Origin: Arthrobacter silvisoli
Lineage (GTDB): Bacteria > Actinomycetota > Actinomycetes > Actinomycetales > Micrococcaceae
Assembly: GCF_003369445.1 (NCBI RefSeq)
Contig: NZ_QRCU01000011.1
Location: 1-48,891, forward strand
Direction of reading: 5' to 3'
DNA length: 48,891 nt
The notes under the pieces are model-generated. The model did no database searches and had not been told where the DNA came from. It saw nothing but the letters and a program-made list of their open reading frames with translations. A program made the translations under genes and the position numbers. Shown piece by piece: positions 39,913-48,794 of the stretch; position 1 is the stretch's first letter, and every line of letters begins with the position of its first letter.

Positions 39913-39935
39913 CCGGGGCTGTCCCACGGCCCCGG
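39913..39935 (+). terminator. Candidate terminator hairpin after the GH127-type gene
   Basis: CCGGGGC (39913-39919) pairs with GCCCCGG (39929-39935) over a nine-base loop, 11 bases after the stop codon. No T-run. The rest of the 259-base gap to the next gene has no recognised gene. Confidence 0.5.
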
Positions 39936-40160
39936 GGCAGGCAGGGCAAGGAGGGTTGACCTGCAGCGGCGACGGCGGTGAATGGGATTGCCGGTGCAAG
40001 TCCGGTTATGGGCGTGGACCGGGAGATCCGGCTTGCGTGGGGAGGCCGGGAGCTTGTGTGAGGTGGTCCTCGCCGGGTCTGTGGCTGCTCATAGACTAAT
40101 GCGCAATTGGCTGAACAGGCCGGCCGTCATTTCGTAGCTTCACCATGGAAGGAGACCGCA

Positions 40161-41366
40161 ATGCATTCAAAACCCGGCACCGCTCTCACTGTCCGGAATG
40201 CCGTGATTTTCGACGGCTCATCGCCCGACCTCATGGAAGGCTCGATCCTTTTCAAGGACGGGATCATTGCCGAGGTAGGAAACGTGGCTCCGCAAGGCGA
40301 GGTACTCGACGTCGCCGGCAAAACGGTGGTTCCGGGCCTGATCGATGCGCATTTCCATGCGTACGCGGTGGGCCTCGGGGGGTTTGAGGTCGAAAAGGGC
40401 CCGCTGAGTTACGCCGCCCTTGTGGGCGCCAAACGCCTGGAGTCCGCCTTGAGGAGGGGTTTCACGACGGTCCGGGACGTGGCCGGCGGCGATGCGGGTT
40501 TGTCGCGTGCCGTCAAGAGCGGCCTCTTCCGGTCGCCCCGCTACTACTTCACCGGGCCCGCCCTCAGCCAGACCGGGGGACACGGTGATCCACGGTCCGC
40601 GGACCTCGATCTCTGCTTCAGCCACGGTCACATGTGCGCTGTCGTGGACGGCGTGGATGAACTGAGGAGGGCTGTCCGTGACAGATTCCGGACCGGCAGC
40701 CATGCCATCAAGATCATGACGTCGGGCGGGGTCGTGTCGCTCACCGATCCCATCCGGGTCCCGCAGTATTCCGGTGAGGAGATCCGTGCGGTTGTGGAGG
40801 AGGCCAACCGCCGCGGCAGCTATGTTGCCGCGCACGCCTACTCCCCGGAAGCGATCGTCCACTCGGTCGAAAACGGAGTCCGGTCCATCGAACATGGCAA
40901 CCTCCTGGACCGAGAAACCGCGTTCCTCATGGCAGAGCGCGGAAGCTACCTGGTCCCCACTCTCGCTACCTACGATGCGATGAACCGCCGGGGCGCGGGC
41001 CTTGGACTGAACCCGGTTTCCCAGGCCAAGAACGCTGAAGTCCTGGACGCAGGAAAGTCCGCCATCGAGTTGGCCCTGCGCGCGGGTGTCACGGTGGGTT
41101 TCGGGACCGACCTCATGGGCGATCTGGAAGACGAACAACTCGCCGGTGTCCGTTTGCAGACCGAGGTGGCCGGTGTGCTTGAAACCTTGAAGTCGATGAC
41201 GTCGGTCAACGCCGCGCTCCTGCAGGACGGCGCGATCGGCCGGATCTCGGCAGGTGCCGCTGGAGATGCTTTGATCCTCGACGGGAATCCCTTCGAGGAT
41301 CCAGCTGTGCTTTGGGACGAGGCGAGGCCGCGGACGGTCATCCAAGCCGGCCGGGTAGTCCGATGA
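40161..41366 (+). CDS. Metal-dependent amidohydrolase (prolidase/imidazolonepropionase-like)
   Basis: ATG at 40161 has AAGGAG (40149-40154) six bases upstream; earlier in-frame codons lack a binding site. The 401-residue protein has the HxH of the metal centre (DAHFHAY), a Lys in HAIKIMTSGG likely to be carboxylated, His in VAAHAYSPEA and IEHGN, and Asp in GTDLMGD. The C-terminal NPFEDPAVLWDEARPRTVIQAGRVV is standard for the hydantoinase/imidazolonepropionase superfamily; closest are the Xaa-Pro-dipeptidase/cyclic-imide-type subgroup. Substrate not predictable. It is followed by a debranching enzyme gene after 182 bases, in which I see no clear element. Confidence 0.88.
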   Translation: MHSKPGTALTVRNAVIFDGSSPDLMEGSILFKDGIIAEVGNVAPQGEVLDVAGKTVVPGLIDAHFHAYAVGLGGFEVEKGPLSYAALVGAKRLESALRRGFTTVRDVAGGDAGLSRAVKSGLFRSPRYYFTGPALSQTGGHGDPRSADLDLCFSHGHMCAVVDGVDELRRAVRDRFRTGSHAIKIMTSGGVVSLTDPIRVPQYSGEEIRAVVEEANRRGSYVAAHAYSPEAIVHSVENGVRSIEHGNLLDRETAFLMAERGSYLVPTLATYDAMNRRGAGLGLNPVSQAKNAEVLDAGKSAIELALRAGVTVGFGTDLMGDLEDEQLAGVRLQTEVAGVLETLKSMTSVNAALLQDGAIGRISAGAAGDALILDGNPFEDPAVLWDEARPRTVIQAGRVVR

Positions 41367-41548
41367 AGAGGGGTTTGAGATGTTGAAGGACCCAGGCGCC
41401 CATGGCTTTAGGCTCAACGGCGATCTCGGCCGGCCCAAGGTTGACTGCGGGCCAATCGCGGAAGTCCCCGCTTTGCGCCTATTGCCGGGGAGGCTACAGG
41501 CGTAGCGTCTATCCAACAGAGCGTTCTTGCGCCGTGAAGGAGGCGGGC

Positions 41549-43705
41549 ATGGCTGGATGGAATGCCGACACGGCGGCGGGCCCAGTGGGGCCGGGGACCG
41601 TGACTTTGGTGGAGGGCTCGTCCTTCTGCATCTCCATGGCGAACGGTGACATCCATCCGGAACATCCCCATGGTGTTTTCCATGACGACACCCGCATCCT
41701 GTCGCGCTGGAACCTGCTGATCAACGGCCAGTCCCTGGAACCCCTGACCGCATCGACCACCGAGCCTTACCGGGCCTTGTTCATCGGCCGGGTGCCCCGT
41801 TCCGACGGGTATGCGGACAGCCCCTTGATCGTGGAGCGCGTCCGGGAGGTCGGTGCCGGGATCCTGGAAGAAATCACCATCCGGAACTACTCCCCGGACG
41901 AAGCCGAATGCGAGGTCACCCTCGACGTCGAATCGGACTTCGCCGACCTCTTCGAAGTAAAGGAAGCACGCGTCCAAAGGCACTGGGAAGAATCCCGGGT
42001 GCCCGACGGCGACTCCCTGACCATCAAGGCCGCTTGGCAGGGCATCCGAAAAGGCGTCGTCGTGAGGGCCAGTGGCGCCGACATCGCCGCGAAGGCCCTG
42101 AGCTACCGCGTGGTCGTCCCCCCGCACGGACGCTGGAGCACCCGGCTGAGTGTGGTGCCGTCCGTCGACGGCGCCGCGCCGGCGGCGTCGTTCGTTCGTC
42201 AGCCCGGCGGTGAAACATCCCCCAGCGACCGCCGCCGCGAGGAATGGGTGGCGAAGATCCCGAAACTGCACATGGGCAACCGCTCCATTGAACGGACCCT
42301 GCGGCGCAGTTATGACGACCTGGGAGCGCTACGCATCGAGGATCCCGCCCACCCCGAACGAATCGTCGTGGCCGCCGGCGCTCCCTGGTTCATGACGCTC
42401 TTCGGCCGGGACTCGCTTTGGGCCTCGGAAATGGCGCTGCCGGTGGACCCGTCCCTGGCACTGGGCACCCTGAAGACGCTCGCGGACCGCCAAGGCAGGA
42501 TGGTGGATCCGATGAGCGAGGAAGAGCCGGGGAAGATCCTGCACGAGGTCCGGCTCGGCGTCTCCAGCGGGCTTTCCCTCGGCGGCAAGTCCGTCTACTA
42601 CGGCAGTGTCGACGCAACCCCGCAGTTCGTCATGGCTATCGCATCGGTGAGCCGCTGGGGTTTTGCCAAAGACACCATCGCCGCGCTGCTGCCGCACGCC
42701 GACCGGGCCCTGGACTGGGTCCGGAACTACGGGGACAAGGACGGCGACGGCTTCGTTGAGTATGAGCGCCTCAATGAACAGGGCCTCATCAACCAAGGCT
42801 GGAAGGACTCCTGGGACGGGATCAACTTCGTTGACGGCCGCTTGGCAGAACCGCCGATCGCGCTTTGCGAAGTCCAGGCGTTGGTCTACTCCGCGTACCT
42901 GTCCAGGGCATGGATGGCCTACGACGCCGGCGACGTACCCATGGCGACCAAACTCACCGCCGAAGCGGCCCGGTTGAAGAAGAAGTTCAACGAGCAGTTC
43001 TGGATGCCCGAGCGCGGCTACTACGCCATCGCCCTGGACGGCAGGAAGCGGCAAGTGGATGCATGCGCGTCCAACATGGGGCAATGCCTATGGCACGGTA
43101 TCGTCGATGAGGACAAGGCGCCCCAGGTAGCCGCGCGGCTCATGTCCCCGGAGATGTTCAGCGGCTGGGGTGTGCGCACCCTCGCCAGCGACATGGGGGC
43201 ATATAACCCCGCCAGCTACCACAACGGCTCGGTCTGGCCGCACGACAATGCGATCATCTGCGCAGGCTTGATGCGCTATGGGTTTGTCGACGAGGCGCAA
43301 CGAATCGCGACGGCCCTCTTCGAGGCAGCCGATTACACCGGCGGCCGGCTTCCGGAACTCTTCTGCGGTTTCGATCGCGGGCAGGTCGCCGAGCCCGTGC
43401 CGTACCCGACGGCGTGTTCCCCGCAGGCCTGGGCGGCCACGAGCCCGATCATGCTGATCACCAGCCTGATGAGGTACGACGCCCACGTCTCCCGCGGCGG
43501 CTTCTGGATGGATCCGGCGCTGCCCGAGTCTTACGGTGACCTGCACATCACCAACGCGCCCATGGCGGGCGGCCGGATCACCATTGAAATCACGGATTCC
43601 GAACCTGTCGTACGGGGGCTGCCCGACGGAATAGCATTCCATCGTGAACACCGGCCATGGCTGACGGAAATGATGGAACAGGTCGGGCTGGGGGATCAGG
43701 AGTAA
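41549..43705 (+). CDS. Glycogen debranching-type enzyme (GDE N-terminal plus (alpha/alpha)6 domain)
   Basis: ATG at 41549 follows AAGGAGG at 41537-41543. The 718-residue protein starts with a GDE_N_bis-type sandwich domain (VEGSSFCISMANGDIHPEHPHGVFHDDTRILSRWNLLING). A toroid barrel follows, with APWFMTLFGRDSLWASEM, NQGWKDSWDGI and SYHNGSVWPHDNAIICAGLMRYG, and catalytic-type acids in GRDS and WKDSWD. It resembles the amylo-alpha-1,6-glucosidase-like proteins widespread in actinobacteria, whose true substrates are often unknown. It converges with an MFS gene with a four-base gap. Confidence 0.9.
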   Translation: MAGWNADTAAGPVGPGTVTLVEGSSFCISMANGDIHPEHPHGVFHDDTRILSRWNLLINGQSLEPLTASTTEPYRALFIGRVPRSDGYADSPLIVERVREVGAGILEEITIRNYSPDEAECEVTLDVESDFADLFEVKEARVQRHWEESRVPDGDSLTIKAAWQGIRKGVVVRASGADIAAKALSYRVVVPPHGRWSTRLSVVPSVDGAAPAASFVRQPGGETSPSDRRREEWVAKIPKLHMGNRSIERTLRRSYDDLGALRIEDPAHPERIVVAAGAPWFMTLFGRDSLWASEMALPVDPSLALGTLKTLADRQGRMVDPMSEEEPGKILHEVRLGVSSGLSLGGKSVYYGSVDATPQFVMAIASVSRWGFAKDTIAALLPHADRALDWVRNYGDKDGDGFVEYERLNEQGLINQGWKDSWDGINFVDGRLAEPPIALCEVQALVYSAYLSRAWMAYDAGDVPMATKLTAEAARLKKKFNEQFWMPERGYYAIALDGRKRQVDACASNMGQCLWHGIVDEDKAPQVAARLMSPEMFSGWGVRTLASDMGAYNPASYHNGSVWPHDNAIICAGLMRYGFVDEAQRIATALFEAADYTGGRLPELFCGFDRGQVAEPVPYPTACSPQAWAATSPIMLITSLMRYDAHVSRGGFWMDPALPESYGDLHITNAPMAGGRITIEITDSEPVVRGLPDGIAFHREHRPWLTEMMEQVGLGDQE

Positions 43706-43709
43706 TCCC

Positions 43710-45047
43710 TTAGTGCGAGAACCCGGCCGCCGCCTCGGTGAGGCTCTTTCCCTTCGTTTCGGGGGCGAGCCACTGTGACAATGCGGCGCCGACGAAGGCG
43801 ATGCCGGCGGCGATCAGCATTGACGTTGCCGGGCCGAGATTGACCATCGCCCAGGGCAGCAGGAAGGTGCCCAAGCCGGCGCCGATGCGGCTGATGGCGG
43901 CGGCGAAACCCGTTCCGACGCAGCGGACCTCGGTGGGGAAGACCTCGCCTGGGTAGACCCCGGTGAGGGTGCCGACCATCGCGTTGAAGAAGGAGAACGC
44001 GAGGAACAATGCGAGCACCGCGGCCGGCGGCGCGCCTGCCCACAGGCCGATGACGGCAAGGAGCACGGTGCAGATCCACTGCGGCGGCACGGTCAGCATG
44101 CGCCGGCCGACCTTGTCGATCAGCAGGACGGTGAGGATCACTGCGGTGAGGGCGACGGCGGAGAGACCCACTCCGCCGGCGAGTCCGCCGCCGAGGCCGT
44201 ACTGGCCGAGCACGCTGTCCGCGAAGGTGGCGATTGCGAAGTAGGGTGCGATGGCACAGAACCAGAACATCGAGACGAAGAGCGTCGCCCGCCAGTAGCG
44301 CCGGGAGAACAGCATCCCGAAGGTTCCCTTGGCGGTGTCTTCATGCTCGACGTCGGACATTTCCGCCGCGTGCGCCATGTACCGGTGGGCCACCGCCATC
44401 GCCTCGTCCTTGCGGCCCTGGTTCCACAACCACCGGGGCGACTCGGGGAGCCCGAACCGGGCCACGAACAGGACCACCGCGAGCAGCGTGCTCGTGCCCA
44501 GGATGATCCGCCAGCCAAGGGTAGTCGAGTGGGCCAGCCAGTACCCGAGCGCGAATGCGACCATGAACCCGGCGTACCAGGCAATCAGGGTCACGCCCAG
44601 CAGGCGCCCGCGGAGCTCGGCCGGGGCGAATTCGGACATCAGCGGCCAGCCCACTGAATACTCCATGCCGATGGCCACACCCATCATCAGCCGGACCACG
44701 AAAAGCAGCTCCGGTGAGTCGACGAAGAACTGCAGGCCCGACGCGACGACGAACAGGCCCATGTCCAGCATGAACAGGGGCCGGCGGCCGAACCTGTCGG
44801 CAGCCCAGCCGCCCGCCGGGGAACCGAAGAAGATGCCGAAGAGGGGTCCGGCCGCGATCAGGCCCTCCCATAGCGTCGACAGGCCCAGGTCGGCGGTCAG
44901 GTTGCCGGTGACCGGGCCGACGATCCCGAGGATGTATCCGTCCAGGAACATGCCGCCGGCGAGGACGAAGACCATCCTCCGCATGAAGCGCCGTTTGAAT
45001 GCCGACGTCGCTGTCGAATCCCCGGTGATGCGCTCTCGTTGTGACAT
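43710..45047 (-). CDS. MFS transporter (sugar/organic-acid porter type)
   Basis: ATG at 45047 has AGAGG eight bases upstream; the frame is open to 45263 but the extension has no similarity. 445 residues, twelve membrane helices. Sugar-porter motifs include GGWAADRFGRRPLFML, PESPRWLWNQGRKDEA and PGEVFPTEVRCVGTGFAAAISRIGAGLGTF. An internal loop between helices 6 and 7 is charged. The substrate could be a sugar, a polyol or an aromatic acid; it is not in the arabinan locus proper. It lies downstream of the flavoprotein gene on the same strand with a 71-base gap. Confidence 0.9.
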   Translation of the reverse strand: MSQRERITGDSTATSAFKRRFMRRMVFVLAGGMFLDGYILGIVGPVTGNLTADLGLSTLWEGLIAAGPLFGIFFGSPAGGWAADRFGRRPLFMLDMGLFVVASGLQFFVDSPELLFVVRLMMGVAIGMEYSVGWPLMSEFAPAELRGRLLGVTLIAWYAGFMVAFALGYWLAHSTTLGWRIILGTSTLLAVVLFVARFGLPESPRWLWNQGRKDEAMAVAHRYMAHAAEMSDVEHEDTAKGTFGMLFSRRYWRATLFVSMFWFCAIAPYFAIATFADSVLGQYGLGGGLAGGVGLSAVALTAVILTVLLIDKVGRRMLTVPPQWICTVLLAVIGLWAGAPPAAVLALFLAFSFFNAMVGTLTGVYPGEVFPTEVRCVGTGFAAAISRIGAGLGTFLLPWAMVNLGPATSMLIAAGIAFVGAALSQWLAPETKGKSLTEAAAGFSH

Positions 45048-45118
45048 GGGATGGGCCTCTTCCTCCCCCTGTCCATGATGGCCCTTTGCAGCGGAGGGAG
45101 GAAGTGCCGCCCGCAAGG

Positions 45119-46585
45119 CTACGTGTCCGCTGCGCCGAACCAGGTGGCCAAGGCCCCGGTGAGCCCGTCTGCCGAGCCTTCGCCGACCCATGCGACGTAG
45201 CCGTCGGGACGCACGAGGACTGCCGTGGGTGCAGGGACGCCACCCAGCACAGGCAGCTCCCACGCGCCGTCGTAGGCGGCCGCGACGTGCCGGACCCGTC
45301 CGGCCCAGGCACCGGCGTCCAGGCGTGGCCCGCCGAGTTCCAGCAGCACCGGGCGGGCATCGTGCAGCAGTTCGAACACCCGCACGGTGCCATCGGAAGT
45401 GACGACGTCGAGGTCCGGCATCCGGCGCCCCAGCAGCGGGTGCGCGCTTCCGGAGTCGTGGGGGGCCGGGCCGTACGCGACGTCGAGCCCGGTGATCAGC
45501 GCCGCCACCAGCGGGCCCGCGCCGTCGAGGACCATCACCTCGTCCAGCAGCTCCCGGAGTGCTTCCTGCCGCGGATCGGCCTTTTGGAACAGCGACTGCG
45601 CCATGGTGTACTTCAGTGCCCGGGCGCCCGCCGGGTGCCGTTCGGCATGGTAGGTGTCGAGCAGCTCCTCACCGGAAATGCCGCGCACCACCTGGCCGAG
45701 TTTCCAGCCGAGGTTGACGGCGTCCTGAACTCCCAAACCGATGCCGAGCCCGCCCGTGGGGGAGTGCACGTGTGCCGCGTCGCCGGCCAGCAGCACCCGG
45801 CCCTTTCGGTATGATTCCGCCTGCCGTGTGGCGTCCGTGAACCGGGACAACCACGCGGGGCTGTGCACGCCGAAATCGGTGCCGAACACCTCGAGCAGTC
45901 CACGCCGCAGCTCGTCCAAGGTGGGCTCGGTGTTCAGGCCCAGCACGGCCTCGGTCACCACCACCCGCACCATGCCGTCGCCCATCGCATGCAGTCCGTG
46001 GACCCCGCGCTCGTCGATCTTCCCGGGCTGCGTCAGCTCCTCGGTCACTTTCACTTCGGCGATCAGGCTGCTGCGCGTCGCATCCGGACCGATGAAGCCG
46101 ATCCCGGCCGCCCGCCGCACCACGCTCCGCCCGCCGTCCGCGCCCACCACGTACCCGGCCCGCAGCGCTTCGCCGGAGTCGAGCGCAACGTCGACGCCGC
46201 CGTCGTCGGCCGCTATGCCGGTGACCTCCACGCCCCGCCGGATCCGCACCCCCAGTTCCTCGACCCATTCGAGCAGGAGCCTTTCGATATGGTTCTGGAA
46301 CAGGGCCAGGGTGTACGGATGCCGCGTCGGCAGCTTGTCCAACTGAAGCGCGGTCCCGCCGAAGGTGGCAGCGGCGATGGTTGTGCCTTCGTCGAGGAAC
46401 CGCCCGGCAATTCCGCGTTGGTCGAGCAGTTCAATGGTCCGGGCATGGATTCCGCCGCCGCGCCGGCCCGCCAGTTCCTGCGATCCGCGCCGTTCGAGTA
46501 CCACCGCGTCGACGCCGGCCAGCCGCAGCTCGCCGGCCAGCATCAACCCCGTCGGCCCGCTCCCGACAATCACCACATCGTGCAT
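45119..46585 (-). CDS. FAD-dependent monooxygenase, rifampicin monooxygenase-like (Rox)
   Basis: ATG 46585 matches family length (488 residues); ATG 46609 is eight codons upstream and fits the predicted transcription start better. The protein begins MHDVVIVGSGPTGLMLAGELRLAGVDAVVLERRG, close to Rox enzymes, with GG-rich RRGGGIHARTIELLDQRGI, VVGADGGRSVVRRAAGI, VLLAGDAAHVHSPTGGLGIGLGVQDAVNLGWKL and a C-terminal thioredoxin-like domain (RMPDLDVVTSDGTVRVFELL). Rox hydroxylates and opens rifamycins, giving resistance; aromatic polyketide hydroxylases are an alternative. The upstream element resembling the rifamycin-associated element supports the first reading. Confidence 0.83.
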   Translation of the reverse strand: MHDVVIVGSGPTGLMLAGELRLAGVDAVVLERRGSQELAGRRGGGIHARTIELLDQRGIAGRFLDEGTTIAAATFGGTALQLDKLPTRHPYTLALFQNHIERLLLEWVEELGVRIRRGVEVTGIAADDGGVDVALDSGEALRAGYVVGADGGRSVVRRAAGIGFIGPDATRSSLIAEVKVTEELTQPGKIDERGVHGLHAMGDGMVRVVVTEAVLGLNTEPTLDELRRGLLEVFGTDFGVHSPAWLSRFTDATRQAESYRKGRVLLAGDAAHVHSPTGGLGIGLGVQDAVNLGWKLGQVVRGISGEELLDTYHAERHPAGARALKYTMAQSLFQKADPRQEALRELLDEVMVLDGAGPLVAALITGLDVAYGPAPHDSGSAHPLLGRRMPDLDVVTSDGTVRVFELLHDARPVLLELGGPRLDAGAWAGRVRHVAAAYDGAWELPVLGGVPAPTAVLVRPDGYVAWVGEGSADGLTGALATWFGAADT

Positions 46586-46618
46586 TCCTGACCACGCCCC
46601 TTCCGGCATCCGATGGCC

Positions 46619-46671
46619 AGTATCAAACAGCCGGGGGGCCTTCCCGCAAGCCCCCCTCACCCGGATATCCT
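46619..46671. promoter_or_regulatory. RAE-like element in a bidirectional rox/dksA-like promoter
   Basis: GGGGCCTTCCCGCAAGCCCC (46635-46654, leftward GGGGCTTGCGGGAAGGCCCC) is one base different from the rifamycin-associated element as I remember it (GGGGCTTGCGGCAAGGCCCC). Leftward, after 10 bases, GATACT (46624-46619) is a -10 for rox. Rightward, after 11 bases, TATCCT (46666-46671) is a -10 for the DksA-like gene. With 17-base spacers both -35 positions fall inside the element. Confidence 0.65.
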
Positions 46672-46758
46672 GGAAAGGGCAGGCTCTTTGATTCCTGTGG
46701 TTCTTGTCCGGGCCGCCCGCCATCATGGAGGCAAGCGCGAGGGCGGAGGTTCCGTGGG

Positions 46759-47280
46759 ATGCCTGAGGGTCCATCACCCGCGCAGCAAGGGAACACGGCG
46801 CCGCTCCTTCCAAGTCCTCCGCGGCCCGGTCTCCCGGGCAACGCCGAGCCGATGGCGGAACAGGCAAGTGGACAGGGCCTCGATTGCCGTGGCCCTGAAA
46901 CACCTGCGGACGCCGGCACAGCGGTGAGCGGCATGGCAGAGCGCTTCCGGGCCATCCTGGAGGAGGAACGCGCGCGCAAGCGTTCCCTGCTCGAGTCACT
47001 CCGCCGGGACATTGCTTCCGTGAGCGCCGCCCGGCTGGACTCGAACGTCGACGACGAACACGATCCCGAAGGCAGCACCATCGCCTTCGAGCTGTCCCAG
47101 GCCTCCGCGCTGTTGGAACGGAGCCGCTCCGGGCTCGAACAGATCGAAGCTGCGCTGGAACGGATTTCGGCGGGGCGGTACGGCATCTGTGAAGTCTGCG
47201 GAGCCGCCATAGCCGAAGGCCGGCTCGAGGCGCGGCCCTGGACCCCGTATTGCATCGAGCACGCCTCCACCGGCAAGTAG
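46759..47280 (+). CDS. TraR/DksA-family zinc-finger protein
   Basis: ATG at 46759 follows GGAGGT (46745-46750). 173 residues: a disordered N-terminal region rich in Pro/Gly (about 1-60), a coiled-coil helix pair (FRAILEEERARKRSLLESLRRDIASVSAAR, then ISFELSQ-like IAFELSQASALLERSRSGLEQIEAAL) with DDEHDPEGS at the tip, and a zinc site CEVCG...YCIEH. The usual fourth Cys is His (CIEH), giving a C3H1 site. DksA-like proteins bind the RNA polymerase secondary channel. The gene diverges from the rifamycin monooxygenase-like gene, with the RAE-like element between them. Confidence 0.87.
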   Translation: MPEGPSPAQQGNTAPLLPSPPRPGLPGNAEPMAEQASGQGLDCRGPETPADAGTAVSGMAERFRAILEEERARKRSLLESLRRDIASVSAARLDSNVDDEHDPEGSTIAFELSQASALLERSRSGLEQIEAALERISAGRYGICEVCGAAIAEGRLEARPWTPYCIEHASTGK

Positions 47281-47392
47281 CGCCCCGGCAGATGCGCCTT
47301 GCGGCCGCGGACCCTTGTAGCCCGCATTGGGCCGGGGCTAGCATGGCCCCGCACCGGCACGGATCAATTCGAACCACTGCGAGGAGACTGTC

Positions 47393-48019
47393 ATGGGAGA
47401 CACGAACGCCGACGCATCGAAACTGATGGTGGACCTGATCATTTCATTGGACGGCTACGCCTCGGCCGAAGGCTGGCCGGGGTGGTGGGGACTGGAAGGT
47501 CCGGAATACCTGGCCTGGCTGGGGGAAGAAGCCGAAAAGGGTTACACCTTCCTGATGGGGGCAACTACCTACCGGCTGATGTCCGGCATGTCCGAGGAGG
47601 CCGCGGGCGAGGGCTCCGGATTCTCCGCCGACGAAGGTGCGGCACTGACCGGCCTTGCCGCGGTGCCGAAGGTAATCTTCTCTTCAACGCTAAAGGCGCC
47701 CCTGAGCTGGCCGAACTCGCAGCTTGTCAGCGGAGACGCCATCGAGGCCGTGCGGCAGATGAAACAGGAAGGGATCGGTCCGCTGAGCACCCTCGGGAGC
47801 CTCAGCCTCAGCCGTTCCCTGTTGGCCGCCGGCCTGGTGGACAGCTTCAGGCTGGTCGTGTTCCCCGTGATCACCGGCAAGACCGGGCGGGAACGGATCT
47901 ACGACGGTTACCCCGACGTCTCGCTTGAGATGGTGGGCAGCCGGACTTTCGACGGCAGGCTCCAGCTGCTCGAGTATGTTCCCACCGTCCTCGACGGACC
48001 GCCTGGCGGCCCCGCCTGA
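47393..48019 (+). CDS. RibD C-terminal/dihydrofolate-reductase-like protein (208 aa)
   Basis: ATG at 47393 follows GAGGAG. 208 residues with the RibD_C fold: LMVDLIISLDGYASAEGWPGWW, YTFLMGATTYRLMSG, KVIFSSTLKAPLSWPNSQLVSGDAIEAVRQMKQEGIGPLSTLGSLSLSRSLLAAGLVDSFRLVVFPVITGKTGRERIYDG. It is an NADPH-binding reductase-like protein, not a full RibD (no deaminase domain). Role unknown. It converges with a paralogue at 48024 with a four-base gap. Confidence 0.88.
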   Translation: MGDTNADASKLMVDLIISLDGYASAEGWPGWWGLEGPEYLAWLGEEAEKGYTFLMGATTYRLMSGMSEEAAGEGSGFSADEGAALTGLAAVPKVIFSSTLKAPLSWPNSQLVSGDAIEAVRQMKQEGIGPLSTLGSLSLSRSLLAAGLVDSFRLVVFPVITGKTGRERIYDGYPDVSLEMVGSRTFDGRLQLLEYVPTVLDGPPGGPA

Positions 48020-48023
48020 CCGC

Positions 48024-48620
48024 TTAGTGGTGCACCCGGTATCGGATGTGGGTCACCAGGCCCGTGCCGCCCACCTCGATCGGTTCGAGCTTCAGTTTCC
48101 CGACGCCGTCGAGTAGCCGGGCGCCTCCGCCGAGGATGATCGGCGAAACATGGAGCCGGAGTTCGTCGATCAGTCCGGCCGAGAGGAACTGCCGGACGGT
48201 GTCGGCACCGCCCGCGACGGCGATGTCCCCGCCGTCGGCGGCTTCGCGCGCCTGGGCAAGGGCCGGCTCGACCCCATCCGCCACGAAGTTGAAGGTTGTT
48301 CCGCCGTCCATGTCAAGGGGCGGGCGCGGGTGGTGCGTGAGGACGAAGACCTGGGCGTGGTAAGGCGGTTCCTCGCCCCACCAACCGCGCCAATCCGCGG
48401 CCCACGGGCCGTCTCCGGGCCCGGCGAACATGTTGCGGCCCATGATGTACGCCCGCGAAGAGAGAATGCCTTTGATTTCTTCGGCATTGGCCTCGGGTTC
48501 CTCGAACATCCAGCGGTGCAGTTCTTCCCCGCCCTCGCCCAAGGGCTCGGAGGGAGTCTGGTTCGGGCCGGCAAGGTAGCCATCGAGGGAAACGGTGAGA
48601 TCGCACGTGACCATGGTCAT
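48024..48620 (-). CDS. RibD C-terminal/dihydrofolate-reductase-like protein (198 aa)
   Basis: ATG at 48620 is preceded by GGAGGAATTC. 198 residues, same fold as the neighbour: VTCDLTVSLDGYLAGPNQTPSEPLGEGGEELHRWMF, SSRAYIMGRNMFAGPGDGPW, VFVLTHHPRPPLDMDGGTTFNFVADG, DIAVAGGADTVRQFLSAGLIDELRLHVSPIILGGGARLLDG. It looks like a dihydrofolate-reductase-family protein of unknown substrate. The pair are distant paralogues facing each other tail to tail. Confidence 0.9.
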   Translation of the reverse strand: MTMVTCDLTVSLDGYLAGPNQTPSEPLGEGGEELHRWMFEEPEANAEEIKGILSSRAYIMGRNMFAGPGDGPWAADWRGWWGEEPPYHAQVFVLTHHPRPPLDMDGGTTFNFVADGVEPALAQAREAADGGDIAVAGGADTVRQFLSAGLIDELRLHVSPIILGGGARLLDGVGKLKLEPIEVGGTGLVTHIRYRVHH

Positions 48621-48720
48621 GAATTCCTCCACTGCTGCGGGTCCGTGAATGCACGTCAGCGCAACCCTAGCCGTGTTGTCCTTCGGCGGGAAGGGATGCA
48701 CGAGCGGTTGCGCCTTTTCG

Positions 48721-48760
48721 CAAGGGAGCACCCCGGCCGCGTGGCCGGGGTGCTCCCTTG
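48721..48760. terminator. Large perfect hairpin downstream of the right-edge gene
   Basis: CAAGGGAGCACCCCGGCC (48721-48738) pairs perfectly over 18 bp with GGCCGGGGTGCTCCCTTG (48743-48760) around a GCGT loop. It lies 34 bases beyond the stop of the leftward gene at the right edge. There is no T-run, so an actinobacterial-type terminator or bidirectional barrier is likely. Between 48621 and 48720 I see only the ribosome binding site of the RibD-like gene. Confidence 0.75.
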
Positions 48761-48794
48761 TGAAGCGGACTATTGCGCGGAAAGTGCTGCGGAA

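Noticed and set aside
39984..40005. Cobalamin-riboswitch-like core GGGATTGCCGGTGCAAGTCCGG before the amidohydrolase gene
   Set aside because: The GGTGCAAGTCC part is very like the B12 riboswitch core, but the following CCCGCnACTGT region and the GCCACTG box are missing, and the downstream gene has no link to cobalamin.
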